From positions 62,001-126,000 of the forward strand of contig SVHN01000004.1 in NCBI GenBank assembly GCA_015055805.1: a stretch of DNA of 64,000 nt. The letters run 5' to 3'. Positions 39,631-50,691 of this stretch are shown piece after piece (the first letter of the stretch is position 1; every line of letters begins with the position of its first letter). The translations under genes were made by a program, and so were the position numbers. The notes beneath the pieces are model-generated. The model was not told the origin of the DNA and ran no database searches. It was given only the letters and a program-made list of their open reading frames with translations. Source of the DNA: Clostridiales bacterium. GTDB taxonomy: Bacteria; Bacillota; Clostridia; Christensenellales; Borkfalkiaceae.

Positions 39631-40425
39631 ATGGACTTTCTAGAATTTGACGAATTATCAATCAACGAACAGCACGTTATGCCAAGACCACACAGTCACG
39701 ACTATTACGAGCTGTACTTTTTAATAGACGGCGAAAGAGAATTTTTTATTGAAAACAAAATGTTTATCGTACCCAAAAACACGCTCGTCGTTGTCCCCCC
39801 CTTCTGCATACATAAGACTGAAGGCGGTCCGTACCGCAGGATTAACATTAACGTTTCGCCAAACCTATTAAGTAAATCACAAAACGAATTTTTACTTAAC
39901 GCAACCAAAAACATTGCAGTTAAAATCAATGACGAATACAGAGATTTGATCGTTCGACTTTTATCAGAAGGCGCAAAAATACAATCTGTAAACATAAAGA
40001 GCAAGAGAGAATATCTTTTATCCCTTGCAAAAACAATTCTGCTTTTCTTATCCGTGCAAGAATCCGTTTCACTATCACTTGCAAGTTCTGCATACAGTAT
40101 GAAAGCAGTTTCGCCCGAAGTATTAAAAATTATTTACTACATAAACACGCATTATAGTCAACCGATAACCTTGAAAATACTTTGCGACGTGTTTTTTATG
40201 TCAAAAGTTTCACTCTGTAAGAAGTTTAAGGAAGTGATGAATTGTTCTATTATGGAATACGTTATGCGCATCCGATTAAACAAGGCAAAAGTGCTACTCA
40301 GAGATACCGATAAAAGCATTGAAGAAGTTGCCTTTGAATGTGGCTTTTCGTCAGCAAATTACTTCGGTTTAACCTTCAAAAAAGAAATAGGTTTATCACC
40401 GCTAAATTACAAAAAAACAAGGTAA
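39631..40425 (+). CDS. AraC family transcriptional regulator
   Basis: Cupin + HTH (IEEVAFECGFSSANYFGLTFKKEIGLSPLNYK). Confidence 0.93.
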   Translation: MDFLEFDELSINEQHVMPRPHSHDYYELYFLIDGEREFFIENKMFIVPKNTLVVVPPFCIHKTEGGPYRRININVSPNLLSKSQNEFLLNATKNIAVKINDEYRDLIVRLLSEGAKIQSVNIKSKREYLLSLAKTILLFLSVQESVSLSLASSAYSMKAVSPEVLKIIYYINTHYSQPITLKILCDVFFMSKVSLCKKFKEVMNCSIMEYVMRIRLNKAKVLLRDTDKSIEEVAFECGFSSANYFGLTFKKEIGLSPLNYKKTR

Positions 40426-40447
40426 GATCAGTTACCTTGTTTTTTTG
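40416..40447. terminator. Terminator between convergent genes
   Basis: AACAAGGTAA-gatcag-TTACCTTGTTTTTTT. Confidence 0.8.
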
Positions 40448-40469
40448 CAGTTAATATTATTTAGTTTAA

Positions 40470-41492
40470 TTATCTTTGAACTCTGCCGCTTGCGTCGCCA
40501 CCTGCTAAGGTTTCAACTTCCTTTACGGATACCATATTGTAGTCGCCTTCAACGCTGTGCTTTAAGCAGCTTGCAGCGATAGCGAATTCAATAGATTTTT
40601 GCGGATCAAAACCGTTGAGTAACGAATAAATAAGACCGCCACCAAAGCTATCGCCTCCGCCTACGCGGTCAACGATATGCATTGCATATTTTTTAGAAAA
40701 ATATGCCTGTCCATCAACGTAAAGCATACCGCTCCAGTTATTGTCGTTTGCAGATAAACTTTCGCGAAGTGTAATAGCAACGCCCTTAAAACCAAACTTA
40801 TCGGTAAGTTTTTTAGCAACTGAGATATAACCTTCTCTGTCGAGTTTACCGCCGTAAATATCGGTATTATCAGCCTCGATTCCGAAAACGTCTTTCGCGT
40901 CTTCTTCGTTAGCTATACAGTAATCAATATATTCACAAAGCCCAGCCATTACCTTACCAGCCTTTTCTTTACTCCATAATTTTTTACGGAAATTAAGGTC
41001 ACAAGAAATTTTTATTCCTCTCTTTTTAGCCTCTTTTACAGCATCCATGCAGATCTCGGCAACTTCGTCTGAAAGTGCTGGGGTTATACCTGTAAAGTGG
41101 AACCATTCAACGCCTTCAAATATTTCAGACCAGTTAAAATCTTCTTTTTTAGCGGTTGCAATAGAACTTCCTGCTCTATCATAAATAACCTTACTAGGTC
41201 TTTGGCTTGCGCCCTTTTCACAATAATAGATACCTACTCTTGCGCCGCCACGAACAACCTTAGAAGTGTCTACACCGAATTTTCTAAGAGAGTTTACAGC
41301 AGCTTGCCCTATCTCGTGATCGGGAAGTTTTGAAACGAAAGCAACGTCAACACCGTAGTTTGCAAGGCTTACTGCCACGTTTGCCTCTGCACCACCAAAC
41401 GTCGCTTCATACTTTTCGCTCTGAACGAATCTTAAATATCCTTCAGGAGCAAGTCTTAACATAAGTTCACCAAAAGTTACAACTTTTTTCAT
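40470..41492 (-). CDS. kdgK: 2-keto-3-deoxygluconate kinase (PfkB family)
   Basis: VTFGELMLRLAPEGYLRF, FGGAEANVAVSLA, DRVGGGDSFGGGLIY. Confidence 0.9.
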   Translation of the reverse strand: MKKVVTFGELMLRLAPEGYLRFVQSEKYEATFGGAEANVAVSLANYGVDVAFVSKLPDHEIGQAAVNSLRKFGVDTSKVVRGGARVGIYYCEKGASQRPSKVIYDRAGSSIATAKKEDFNWSEIFEGVEWFHFTGITPALSDEVAEICMDAVKEAKKRGIKISCDLNFRKKLWSKEKAGKVMAGLCEYIDYCIANEEDAKDVFGIEADNTDIYGGKLDREGYISVAKKLTDKFGFKGVAITLRESLSANDNNWSGMLYVDGQAYFSKKYAMHIVDRVGGGDSFGGGLIYSLLNGFDPQKSIEFAIAASCLKHSVEGDYNMVSVKEVETLAGGDASGRVQR

Positions 41493-41531
41493 TATATATA
41501 TTCCTCCAATGTTTTCAAAATTAAATAATAA

Positions 41532-42371
41532 TCAAACCTTAACGGTTTCACCAGCACGAATAAGAACTTCCTTATCCTTATACGAAAGGTATAAGTCAAT
41601 CGCGCTTGGATTATGAATTATCGTTCCTTCGGCATTGTACTCAAGCCTATCAAAAGCGGTAACGTAATCGAATATTTCACCGTTTGTAGCGTACCAAATA
41701 TCTTCTCTACCGCCCATAAATTCAGCAAATTCTTCAATAACGTTCCAGTTTTGGTTATTGTCAAATTCATAACTATGTCCCCAAAGATAGAATAGTTTGG
41801 GGGGATCGTACCAAAAATGTCTTCCTTTGGGTAAATTCACAAACTGTTCGGCAAGTTCCATAAGCCTTGGGTTATTATGGTGCGCTGTTGCGGGAAGTTT
41901 TAGCCAGTCGGTGGGAAGTTCAAATTTTTCAGTAGAAACTACCGTTCTTGAATAATTAACGCCACACTTTTTAAGTATGTCAACAACGTCGTCATCATAA
42001 GAACCGTTAGCATACGCCATACCCTTAATTATTCTACCGAAGATCTTTTCAAGTTCAACCCTATCTTTAATCACGTCGTTTACCGCAATAGCAGAATCAA
42101 CTTTAGCCAACGACAAATGCTTAAAGCCGTGAATTGCTACTTCCATGCCAGAAGAATTATATAGTTCGACAGCTTCTTCAATCGTCATTCTACCCACTTC
42201 AACTCCTGAATATTCAGAGCCAAACATTCCGCCGTTTATATTAAACGTTCCTTTAAGCCCGTTTTTTTGCATTATTGATATAAGTTTTTTATCTTGCCTA
42301 ACACCGTCGTCATAACTTAAAGTCAACGCTTTTCTTTTAAATCCGGGATATCTTAAAAACTGTCTATCCAT
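41532..42371 (-). CDS. Polysaccharide deacetylase-family protein (paralog B)
   Basis: ALTLSYDDGVRQD, GLKGTFNINGG, EVAIHGFKHLSL. Confidence 0.87.
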   Translation of the reverse strand: MDRQFLRYPGFKRKALTLSYDDGVRQDKKLISIMQKNGLKGTFNINGGMFGSEYSGVEVGRMTIEEAVELYNSSGMEVAIHGFKHLSLAKVDSAIAVNDVIKDRVELEKIFGRIIKGMAYANGSYDDDVVDILKKCGVNYSRTVVSTEKFELPTDWLKLPATAHHNNPRLMELAEQFVNLPKGRHFWYDPPKLFYLWGHSYEFDNNQNWNVIEEFAEFMGGREDIWYATNGEIFDYVTAFDRLEYNAEGTIIHNPSAIDLYLSYKDKEVLIRAGETVKV

Positions 42372-42402
42372 AACTGCTCTCTCCTATTTATATTAGAATT
42401 TA

Positions 42403-43257
42403 TTATAGTTTTACCGTTTTTCCTGCTGGAACAACGATATTTTTACCGTTAAAATACTTAATGTACACGTCAATTGCGCTAGGGTTATACACAAACGTAC
42501 CCTCCGCGCTAAACTGCAACCTTTTAAACGCCCTTACATAGTCGAAAATTTCAATATTAGTAGCATGCCAAACGTCAGTTACACTACCAACAAGTTTAGC
42601 AAAGTCTTCCATTTTCGACCAACCTTTATCGCTAGAAAATTCAAAGGTATGCCCCCAAAGATAGAAAAGTCTAGGCTCGTTAAACCAAAAATATTTACTT
42701 TCACCAATACTTAAAAACTCTTCTGTTAGCTCTAAAAATCTAGGATTCGTATTACTTATTGTAGGATTAAACTTAAACCAATCATTGGGTAAATCAAAAG
42801 TTTGGGTTTCGTTTATTGTTCTAACATAACTAAATCCACAACTTTTTGCAATTTTAGCACTCTCTTCGCTAAGCGTTCCAAATGGATAAGCCAAGCCTTT
42901 AACAATCGTTTGAAAGGTATCTTCAAGCGCAACCCGATCTTTAATCAAATCCTTTATCGCAGTTGCAGCGTCAACTTTATCAACAGATAAATGACAACCA
43001 CCGTGAGCAGCAACCTCCATACCCGAAGAAGAAAAAAGTATTAAAGCATCTTTCTTAGATAAAAGTCTATCTTTATCTACACCGTTAAGAATAGACGAAG
43101 AATTTAAATTAAACGTTCCTTTTAGTCCGTATTTTGTCATAATATCGACTAAACGGGCATCACTCTTTAATCCGTCGTCATAGCTTAGCGTAACGGCTTT
43201 AAGTCTAAAGCCTGGAAAGCGCATCAAATTATAAGAGCCATCATAGTTTAACGCCAT
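42403..43257 (-). CDS. Polysaccharide deacetylase-family protein (paralog A)
   Basis: AVTLSYDDGLKSD, GLKGTFNLNSS, EVAAHGGCHLSV. Confidence 0.87.
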   Translation of the reverse strand: MALNYDGSYNLMRFPGFRLKAVTLSYDDGLKSDARLVDIMTKYGLKGTFNLNSSSILNGVDKDRLLSKKDALILFSSSGMEVAAHGGCHLSVDKVDAATAIKDLIKDRVALEDTFQTIVKGLAYPFGTLSEESAKIAKSCGFSYVRTINETQTFDLPNDWFKFNPTISNTNPRFLELTEEFLSIGESKYFWFNEPRLFYLWGHTFEFSSDKGWSKMEDFAKLVGSVTDVWHATNIEIFDYVRAFKRLQFSAEGTFVYNPSAIDVYIKYFNGKNIVVPAGKTVKL

Positions 43258-43259
43258 AA

Positions 43260-43835
43260 TTATTTGTTTACGATAGCATTAATTTGTTTACAATTTTCAA
43301 CTATATCGCCTTTCATCATAAAACTTCCGCCAACAGCGTAAACCTTCTCAAAGGCAATAAACTCTTCAAGGTTTGACAAATCAACTCCGCCAGTTGGAAT
43401 AAACTTAACCTGCGTAAACGGAGCAGCAAGTGCCTTAAGTGCCTTTAATCCGCCGTAAACGTTTGCAGGGAAGAATTTAACTATATCAATTCCAAGTTCT
43501 AGCGCCTGCATAATCTCCGTAGGCGTAACGCAACCGGGGAAATAAGAAATGTTCTTTTTCTTTGCAAACTTTGCAACTTCAACTGATAGTCCTGGTGAAA
43601 CTAAAAATTTAGCTCCTGCCTCAACAGCCTTTTTAGCTTGCGCAAGATTTATAACCGTACCTGCGCCGATATTCATATCAGGAAATTCTTTAACGCCAAG
43701 AGCAATTGCTTCCGCAGCGCAAGCCGTTCTAAACGTGATTTCAGCACAATTAATTCCACCTTCTTTTAACGCCTTTAAAGTCGGAATAGTATCATTTACG
43801 TCCTTAATAACAACAACTGGTATAACTTTGTCCAT
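43260..43835 (-). CDS. eda: KDPG/KHG aldolase (start MDKVIPVVV at 43835)
   Basis: GINCAEITFRTACA, FPGCVTPTEIMQALELGIDIVKFFPA. Confidence 0.93.
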   Translation of the reverse strand: MDKVIPVVVIKDVNDTIPTLKALKEGGINCAEITFRTACAAEAIALGVKEFPDMNIGAGTVINLAQAKKAVEAGAKFLVSPGLSVEVAKFAKKKNISYFPGCVTPTEIMQALELGIDIVKFFPANVYGGLKALKALAAPFTQVKFIPTGGVDLSNLEEFIAFEKVYAVGGSFMMKGDIVENCKQINAIVNK

Positions 43836-43913
43836 ACAACACCTCAAATGTAATTTTATAATATATTCTAGGCGATTATGACACACATAATCACACATAA
43901 AATCAACAGTTTT

Positions 43914-45152
43914 TTACAAAACAATCGTTCCAACAGAACGAACTTTTAACGGAAGAACGAAAGATTCCTGATAATACCTTCTCATATTGTTCAAAAACGA
44001 TTCTATTTGGTCGTTTTTAACAATACACAAAATACTTCCGGCAAAGCCTCCGCCGTGAACTCTACAAGCCCCCTCGCCTAAATATTTACTAGAAACAGCT
44101 ATGGCTTTGGGTATGGCTTGATCCTTACTTCCTGCGACACAACAATTTTGCAAATTTACAAGCGAACTACGTCCCGACTCATTAACACAACCTAAAAACT
44201 TAGCATAATCAGCATTGTCAAGCGCATCTTTTAACGTGTCTACTCTTTGATTTTCATCAAAAAAATGTATAGTCCTTAAAATTGCACGATCTGACACCAA
44301 GCCGTAAATTTGCGGTAATCGATTATAAAATTCGTCTTTACCAACGTCAACTAATCTTTCTTTACCAAACAATGCAGCCACTTCTCTCATTTCCGCAGGA
44401 ATTGCCGCATACTCGTTGGTTAAATCCGCGTGACTTCCACCGGTATTAATGAGAACTAACGTGTATTCAGATAAAGTATTATCAATAGCTGTAACTGAAA
44501 TTTTTTCTTTATTTGAAAAATCTAAAAGTTTTAGTCCACCAAAAGCAATCGCCGTTTGGTCAAGCAATCCACAGGGTTTACCAAAATATTCACGTTCAGA
44601 AAACTGCGCAAACTTGGCCTTTTCTTCTTCGGTAATTTTACCGTCGTTATATAAAAAATTAAGCACTTCTGCAACCAACACTTCAAAAGATGCCGAACTT
44701 GAAATTCCTGCCCCGCCAAAAACGTTGCTGACCATGCAAGCCTTAAATCCACCAACGTTATATCCCTTTGATTTTAGCGCAACACATACACCCCTAACGA
44801 GCGCAGCTGAAGTTCCTATTTTTTCCGTCGGCTGAGCACTTAAATCCACTTTTATATCGTCATAACCTTGACTTTTAATACAAACAACTCCGTCATTAGT
44901 TGGTAAAAAAGCTGCCAAGGTGTCAAGACTTATCGCACAAGACACAACCTTACCGCCGTTATGATCGGTATGGTTTCCACAGACCTCAACTCTTCCGCTG
45001 GAAGAAACAAAGTAGGCTTGATTTTCGCTAAAAGAATCCTTAAACCAAGTAAACAAGTCTGAATATCTATTTTGTTGTTCAACAGTACTTTCGCCGTAGA
45101 GTGCTGAAAACTGCGTAAACATAGACGCAACGTTATCATAAGGTTTTTTCAT
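43914..45152 (-). CDS. galK: Galactokinase
   Basis: GRVEVCGNHTDHNGGKV, GAGISSSASFEV. Confidence 0.92.
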   Translation of the reverse strand: MKKPYDNVASMFTQFSALYGESTVEQQNRYSDLFTWFKDSFSENQAYFVSSSGRVEVCGNHTDHNGGKVVSCAISLDTLAAFLPTNDGVVCIKSQGYDDIKVDLSAQPTEKIGTSAALVRGVCVALKSKGYNVGGFKACMVSNVFGGAGISSSASFEVLVAEVLNFLYNDGKITEEEKAKFAQFSEREYFGKPCGLLDQTAIAFGGLKLLDFSNKEKISVTAIDNTLSEYTLVLINTGGSHADLTNEYAAIPAEMREVAALFGKERLVDVGKDEFYNRLPQIYGLVSDRAILRTIHFFDENQRVDTLKDALDNADYAKFLGCVNESGRSSLVNLQNCCVAGSKDQAIPKAIAVSSKYLGEGACRVHGGGFAGSILCIVKNDQIESFLNNMRRYYQESFVLPLKVRSVGTIVL

Positions 45153-45240
45153 TTATCAACACACTTTCCCATTTTGTCATTTTTTAATTAGTATAACATT
45201 TTTTTATTAGTTTGTAAATTCAAAATGGGCATTAATTTTA

Positions 45241-45262
45241 ATAAAATTACATATATCGTAAA
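45241..45262 (-). promoter_or_regulatory. Shared hexuronate operator copy 2
   Basis: ATAAAATTACATATATCGTAAA upstream of galK promoter (TTTACA-N17-TATACT). Confidence 0.6.
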
Positions 45263-45342
45263 CAAAAATTATCATTAATAATTACGAAAATTTTAACACC
45301 GTATAATCTTAATAAATATTTGATTTAACGCGCGTAAGTTTC

Positions 45343-45371
45343 TTGACTAAATTCGTTATTTATTATATAAT
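45343..45371 (+). promoter_or_regulatory. leuS promoter
   Basis: TTGACT-N17-TATAAT. Confidence 0.75.
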
Positions 45372-45422
45372 AACTCTATCTAATTATTTTCGTTATGATA
45401 CGCTTTTGGAGGCAAAATATAA

Positions 45423-47852
45423 ATGGACATCAAAAAAATCGAGAAGAAGTGGCAAGCTATTTGGGAAAAAGAAAAACTGAGCACGTTTAACCCAAAGAAT
45501 ACGGACAAAAAATACTATTGCTTAGAAATGTTCTCATACCCCTCTGCTGCTAAACTACATTTAGGACACTGGTACAACTATGGTCCTACCGACAGTTTTG
45601 TACGCTACAAGAAGATGAAAGGCTACGAAGTATTCCAACCTATGGGATTCGACGCTTTTGGACTTCCAGCAGAAAACTACGCCATTAAAACGGGGATACA
45701 CCCAAAAGACTCTACCGACAAAAATATTGCCAACATGGAACAAACACTACGTGAAATGGGCGCAATGTTTGATTGGAGCGCAGAGATTAAAACTTGCGAA
45801 GAAGATTATTACAAATGGACGCAATGGCTATTCTTAAAACTTTACGAAAAAGGTCTTGCTTACAGAAAAGAAGCACCCGTAAACTGGTGTCCCGGCTGTA
45901 AAACCGTTCTTGCTAACGAGCAAGTTATTAACGGCGAATGCGAACGCTGCAAATCAGTAGTAGTTAAAAAGGATCTTACTCAATGGTTCTTTAAAATAAC
46001 CGATTATGCTGAAGAATTACTTCAAGGCTTAAACGGACTTGACTGGCCTGAAAAAACAAAACTTATGCAAAAGAACTGGATCGGCAAGTCAACTGGTGGA
46101 GAAATTGAATTCACCGCAGAAAGTGGCGACACTTTCAAGGTGTTTACCACACGCGCCGATACCCTATTCGGTGTTTCGTACGTTGTATTAGCACCCGAAC
46201 ACCCGTTGGTTAAGAAATTAACCTCCGACAAGCAGCGCGCAGCAGTTGAGGCTTATATCCTTGAAACCTCCAAGACAAATGAAATCGACAGACTTTCAAC
46301 TACTCGTGAAAAAACCGGTGTTTACATTGGACACAATGCAATCAACCCTATTAATGGTAAAGTCGTACCTATTTACGCGGCTGATTACGTGCTTTATTCA
46401 TACGGTACAGGCGCGGTTATGGGCGTTCCATCACACGACGAAAGAGACTTTGCCTTTGCTAACAAATACGGCCTTCCTATCAATAGAGTAATTAAAGGCG
46501 TAAATTGTGACGACACTCTTCCTTTTGTCGAAGACGGTATAATCATAAATAGTCCGGGCTTCGACGGTATGAACAGCGAAGATGCTAGAAAGGCTATCAT
46601 CAATCAGCTCGTTTGTTCTGGCAAAGCAGAACACAAGACAAACTATAGACTTAGAGACTGGCTTGTTTCGCGCCAACGTTATTGGGGCGCACCTATCCCC
46701 GTTATTCATTGCGATAAATGCGGCGTAGTTCCCGTGCCCTATTCCGATCTCCCAGTAAAGCTCCCTTACGACGTTGAGTTTACACCAGACGGAGAATCTC
46801 CGCTTGCAAAGCACGAAGGTTTTATGAACGTGAAATGTCCTATCTGCGGTGGCGACGCACATAGAGATCCCGACACGCTAGATACTTTCGTATGTTCAAG
46901 TTGGTATTATTTAAGGTATCCAGACGCACACAACGCAAAAGAGCCGTTTAACCCAGAACATATTAACAAAATGTTACCCGTTGACAAATACGTCGGCGGC
47001 GCAGAACACGCTTGCATGCACTTACTATATGCTAGGTTCATCACAAAAGTATTGCGCGATTTAGGATACTTAAATTTTGACGAACCGTTCAAATCTCTTG
47101 TACACCAAGGTATAATTTTAGGACCTGACGGAATGAGAATGAGCAAATCAAGAGGCAATATAATTGCACCTGACCCCTACGTTCAAGAATTCGGCTCAGA
47201 CGTACTAAGACTTTATCTTATGTTCGGTTTCTCATATACCGAAGGCGGCCCTTGGAGTGACGACGGTATAAAGGCTATAACCAAGTTCTTAGACAGAATC
47301 GAAAGATTAGCAATCAAACTTAACGAAATGCCGAACAATAAATATAACGAGATTACTAAAATCGAAAAGGATTTATTGTACGCAACTAACTATGCTATTA
47401 AACAAGTAGACAAAGATATGGAAGCATTCTCTTTTAACACCGCAGTTGCTCGTCTTATGGAACTACTTAACGCACTCACTAAGTTCGACACTATCGAAGG
47501 TCAAAAGAACATTAGCGTATTTAAGAACTGTTTCAAAACTCTTGTCCTACTACTTGCACCGTGCGCTCCCCACTTTGCCGAAGAAATTTGGGAAAGCATG
47601 GGCAATAAAAACTCAATTTTCAACGCAAAATATCCAGAGTGCGACGAAAGCGCGCTTGTTTTAGACGAAGTTGAAGTTGCAGTTCAGATAAACAGCAAAA
47701 TGCGAGGTAAAATCTTCGTTCCAAACAACGTTTCAGAAGAAAAAGCAAAAGAAATTATTTTTGCCAACGAAAAACTTAGCAACGAATTGAATGGAAAAGA
47801 GATTAAAAAACTTATTATTGTCGCAAACAGACTCATCAACATTATCATTTAA
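45423..47852 (+). CDS. leuS: Leucine--tRNA ligase
   Basis: [48 protein letters not shown]-like MSKSRGN. Confidence 0.97.
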   Translation: MDIKKIEKKWQAIWEKEKLSTFNPKNTDKKYYCLEMFSYPSAAKLHLGHWYNYGPTDSFVRYKKMKGYEVFQPMGFDAFGLPAENYAIKTGIHPKDSTDKNIANMEQTLREMGAMFDWSAEIKTCEEDYYKWTQWLFLKLYEKGLAYRKEAPVNWCPGCKTVLANEQVINGECERCKSVVVKKDLTQWFFKITDYAEELLQGLNGLDWPEKTKLMQKNWIGKSTGGEIEFTAESGDTFKVFTTRADTLFGVSYVVLAPEHPLVKKLTSDKQRAAVEAYILETSKTNEIDRLSTTREKTGVYIGHNAINPINGKVVPIYAADYVLYSYGTGAVMGVPSHDERDFAFANKYGLPINRVIKGVNCDDTLPFVEDGIIINSPGFDGMNSEDARKAIINQLVCSGKAEHKTNYRLRDWLVSRQRYWGAPIPVIHCDKCGVVPVPYSDLPVKLPYDVEFTPDGESPLAKHEGFMNVKCPICGGDAHRDPDTLDTFVCSSWYYLRYPDAHNAKEPFNPEHINKMLPVDKYVGGAEHACMHLLYARFITKVLRDLGYLNFDEPFKSLVHQGIILGPDGMRMSKSRGNIIAPDPYVQEFGSDVLRLYLMFGFSYTEGGPWSDDGIKAITKFLDRIERLAIKLNEMPNNKYNEITKIEKDLLYATNYAIKQVDKDMEAFSFNTAVARLMELLNALTKFDTIEGQKNISVFKNCFKTLVLLLAPCAPHFAEEIWESMGNKNSIFNAKYPECDESALVLDEVEVAVQINSKMRGKIFVPNNVSEEKAKEIIFANEKLSNELNGKEIKKLIIVANRLINIII

Positions 47853-47867
47853 TATCAGGAAAAGATT

Positions 47868-50309
47868 ATGTCAAACGTCCAGCAACCGTTAAACTTCGAA
47901 AGATTCACCCCGTCGGTAACGACGGGGCTTTCCGATTCACAAGTAAATTTAAGGCTACAACAAAACCTAAGCAATAAAGTAAACCAAAAATACTCTAAAT
48001 CGTATATAAACATTATCACTAATAACGTTTGTACTTTTTTTAACCTATTAGGTTTAATCTGCTTTATATCCCTAATTGCAACAGGCGCGACACTCAATCA
48101 GTTTATATTCGTATTTTTCTACGTAGCAAACATATCAATAGGTATTATTCAAGAAATTAGGGCAAAAAAATGCGTTGATAAACTTTCGTTAGTAGCCAAC
48201 AAAGGCGTTAAAGTCATACGCAACGGCACAGAAATGGAAGTTGCAACTACAGACGTAGTCCTTGACGACATTATGCGTTTAGGTATAGGCAATCAAATCC
48301 CCACCGATTCTAAAATATTAGAAGGCGAAATAGAAGTAAACGAGTCACTACTTACCGGTGAATCAGTTCCTGTAAAAAAACGCGTTGGCGACACCTTATT
48401 AGCAGGTAGCTTTATTACGTCAGGCGTTTGCTTTGCCATTGCAGAAAAAGTTGGCAAAGACAACTATGTTGAAACCCTATCAGAAAAGGCTAAAGCGTAT
48501 AAAAAGCCCAACTCTGAAATAATGAATTCACTTAAACTCGTTATAAAATTCGTCGGCTGCATAATTCTTCCGATAGCCGCCGCGCTCATCATCAAATCGC
48601 TTATCCTTAACCCTGGCAAAGTTGCAAGTTCGGTATTAGGATCTGCAACGGTGGTAATCGGCATGATACCGGCAGGCATGATTCTTTTAACAAGCGTCGC
48701 TCTTGCTGTTGGTATAGTAAAACTAGCAAGACACAACACACTTGTTCAAGACCTTTACTCACTTGAAATGCTTGCACGAGTTGATACTTTGTGTTTTGAC
48801 AAGACAGGAACGATAACTGATGGCAAAATGACTGTTAGCGACGTAGTAAAAATCAATGATACAAACGTAGACATAAAAGAAATAATCGGCGCAATGCTCG
48901 GCGCGTTAAAAGACAACAACCAAACGGCAATCGCACTTTATAATTATTTTGGACAAAACAATAGTTATAAGGCAATAAAAACTCTACCCTTTAATTCTTC
49001 AAGAAAGTTGTCTGCTGTAACCTTTGATAAAATCGGCACTTATGCTTTCGGCGCGCCTGAATTCCTATTAAACGATGCTAAATACGCTAAGATTGAAGAA
49101 CAGATAAACGGATTTGCCGCAAAAGGTTTAAGAGTGTTGGCATTAGCACATTCTCTAGATAGCGTTACGGACGACTCTGCACCAAGCGACTTCTCTCCTA
49201 TCGCGCTTATACTTATAGTAGATAACGTCAGAGAAGATGCTATATCAACTATATCTTGGTTTAAAGAAAATGGCGTAAACATTAAAGTTATCTCGGGCGA
49301 TAACCCTATTACTGTTGCAGAAGTTTCAAAACGTGTCGGAATCGACGGCGCAGATAAATACGTTAGCCTCGACGGCTTAAGTGACCAAGAAGTTTATGAA
49401 GTTGCAAATAAATATACCGTTTTTGGAAGAGTTACCCCTGAACAAAAAGCAATACTAGTTAAAGCAATGAAAGACGCTGGACACGTCACCGCAATGACTG
49501 GCGACGGTGTAAACGATATACTTGCCCTTAAAGAAGCTGATTGCGCAATATCAGTTGCAGCTGGTAGTGATGCAGCGCGCAACGTATCTCACTTAGTTTT
49601 AACCGACAATAACTTCAACTCATTACCCAAGGTTGTATACGAAGGTAGGCGCGTTATCAACAACGTTCAAAGTTCTGCGTCGTTATTTTTAATGAAAACG
49701 CTGTTCACAATGCTTATGGCGGTTATCTCATTATGCCTGCCTTACATGCATACTTACCCGTTCGTCGCATCACAAATGAACCCACTTGAATTTGTTGTTA
49801 TAGGTATCCCTGCATTTTTCTTATCACTACAACCGAACGATTCAAGGGTTGAAGGACGATTTATAAGTCACGTTATTAAAAACTCCCTGCCTGCAGCGTT
49901 GCTTATGATAACAAGCGTTGTCATTGTGGAAATCATCAAAAAGACAGTTGGTTACTTTGACGATAGCGTTTATACTAATATGCAAGTTTACCTTATACTT
50001 ATTGCAGGGCTTATTAATCTATGCTTTGTTTGTCGTCCGTTCAACAAGTATAAAACTATCCTTTTCTCACTTGCCTCTGCTTGTGTTTTAGGTATCGTTA
50101 TATCTTCAATATTTAACGCCGTACCATTTATTAATAACTTCTTTATGTATAAGGCAATGATGCCGATATCCGAATACTGGCACCATATTTTGATTGTTTT
50201 AGGCATATCTATAATCGATATTCCCTTAGCTATTTTACTTCAAAAGTTGTTTAGAAAAGTTAATTTCGATAACTTCGGCAGAAAGCAAATAGAAAACATG
50301 GATAAATAA
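47868..50309 (+). CDS. Cation-translocating P-type ATPase (HAD-IC)
   Basis: Phosphorylation motif CFDKTGTITDG; TGESVPVKK; MTGDGVNDILALKEADCAI. Confidence 0.93.
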   Translation: MSNVQQPLNFERFTPSVTTGLSDSQVNLRLQQNLSNKVNQKYSKSYINIITNNVCTFFNLLGLICFISLIATGATLNQFIFVFFYVANISIGIIQEIRAKKCVDKLSLVANKGVKVIRNGTEMEVATTDVVLDDIMRLGIGNQIPTDSKILEGEIEVNESLLTGESVPVKKRVGDTLLAGSFITSGVCFAIAEKVGKDNYVETLSEKAKAYKKPNSEIMNSLKLVIKFVGCIILPIAAALIIKSLILNPGKVASSVLGSATVVIGMIPAGMILLTSVALAVGIVKLARHNTLVQDLYSLEMLARVDTLCFDKTGTITDGKMTVSDVVKINDTNVDIKEIIGAMLGALKDNNQTAIALYNYFGQNNSYKAIKTLPFNSSRKLSAVTFDKIGTYAFGAPEFLLNDAKYAKIEEQINGFAAKGLRVLALAHSLDSVTDDSAPSDFSPIALILIVDNVREDAISTISWFKENGVNIKVISGDNPITVAEVSKRVGIDGADKYVSLDGLSDQEVYEVANKYTVFGRVTPEQKAILVKAMKDAGHVTAMTGDGVNDILALKEADCAISVAAGSDAARNVSHLVLTDNNFNSLPKVVYEGRRVINNVQSSASLFLMKTLFTMLMAVISLCLPYMHTYPFVASQMNPLEFVVIGIPAFFLSLQPNDSRVEGRFISHVIKNSLPAALLMITSVVIVEIIKKTVGYFDDSVYTNMQVYLILIAGLINLCFVCRPFNKYKTILFSLASACVLGIVISSIFNAVPFINNFFMYKAMMPISEYWHHILIVLGISIIDIPLAILLQKLFRKVNFDNFGRKQIENMDK

Positions 50310-50323
50310 ATTAAATTGGCTAT

Positions 50324-50382
50324 ATTTAAATGCAAATAAAAAACCGTCAGTTTTTACTGACGGTTTTTTATTTGCATTTAAA
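50324..50382. terminator. Long bidirectional terminator hairpin
   Basis: ATTTAAATGCAAATAAAAACCGTCAGT-tttt-ACTGACGGTTTTTTATTTGCATTTAAAT. Confidence 0.88.
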
Positions 50383-50613
50383 TTATTGTTTATCTTCGAT
50401 CAATTTAATAATATCGCCAACGGTCTTAATGTTAACTGCATCTTCTTCAGGCACGGTAATTTCAAACTCTTCTTCAAGTCCCATAAGCATTTCAACGATA
50501 TCGAGTGAGTCTGCTCCTAAATCTTTAACAACTTCTTTTTCGTCTAGAATTTCATCAACAGATTTGTTAAGCTGACTAGCTATAAGCTGTTTTACTTTTT
50601 CTGCTACTGACAT
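50383..50613 (-). CDS. acpP: Acyl carrier protein
   Basis: [28 protein letters not shown]. Confidence 0.95.
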   Translation of the reverse strand: MSVAEKVKQLIASQLNKSVDEILDEKEVVKDLGADSLDIVEMLMGLEEEFEITVPEEDAVNIKTVGDIIKLIEDKQ

Positions 50614-50691
50614 TTGTTGCCTCCTTTATTAATTTCACTATGTATATATTATAATACTTTTATTTACATAACGCAAGTAAATAAGAAAAAA

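Noticed and set aside
45300-45422. Possible T-box for leuS
   Set aside because: No GGTGG T-box core or terminator; only a simple promoter and RBS seen
46431-46862. 143-aa minus ORF inside leuS
   Set aside because: Antisense to a strongly conserved coding frame; no family resemblance
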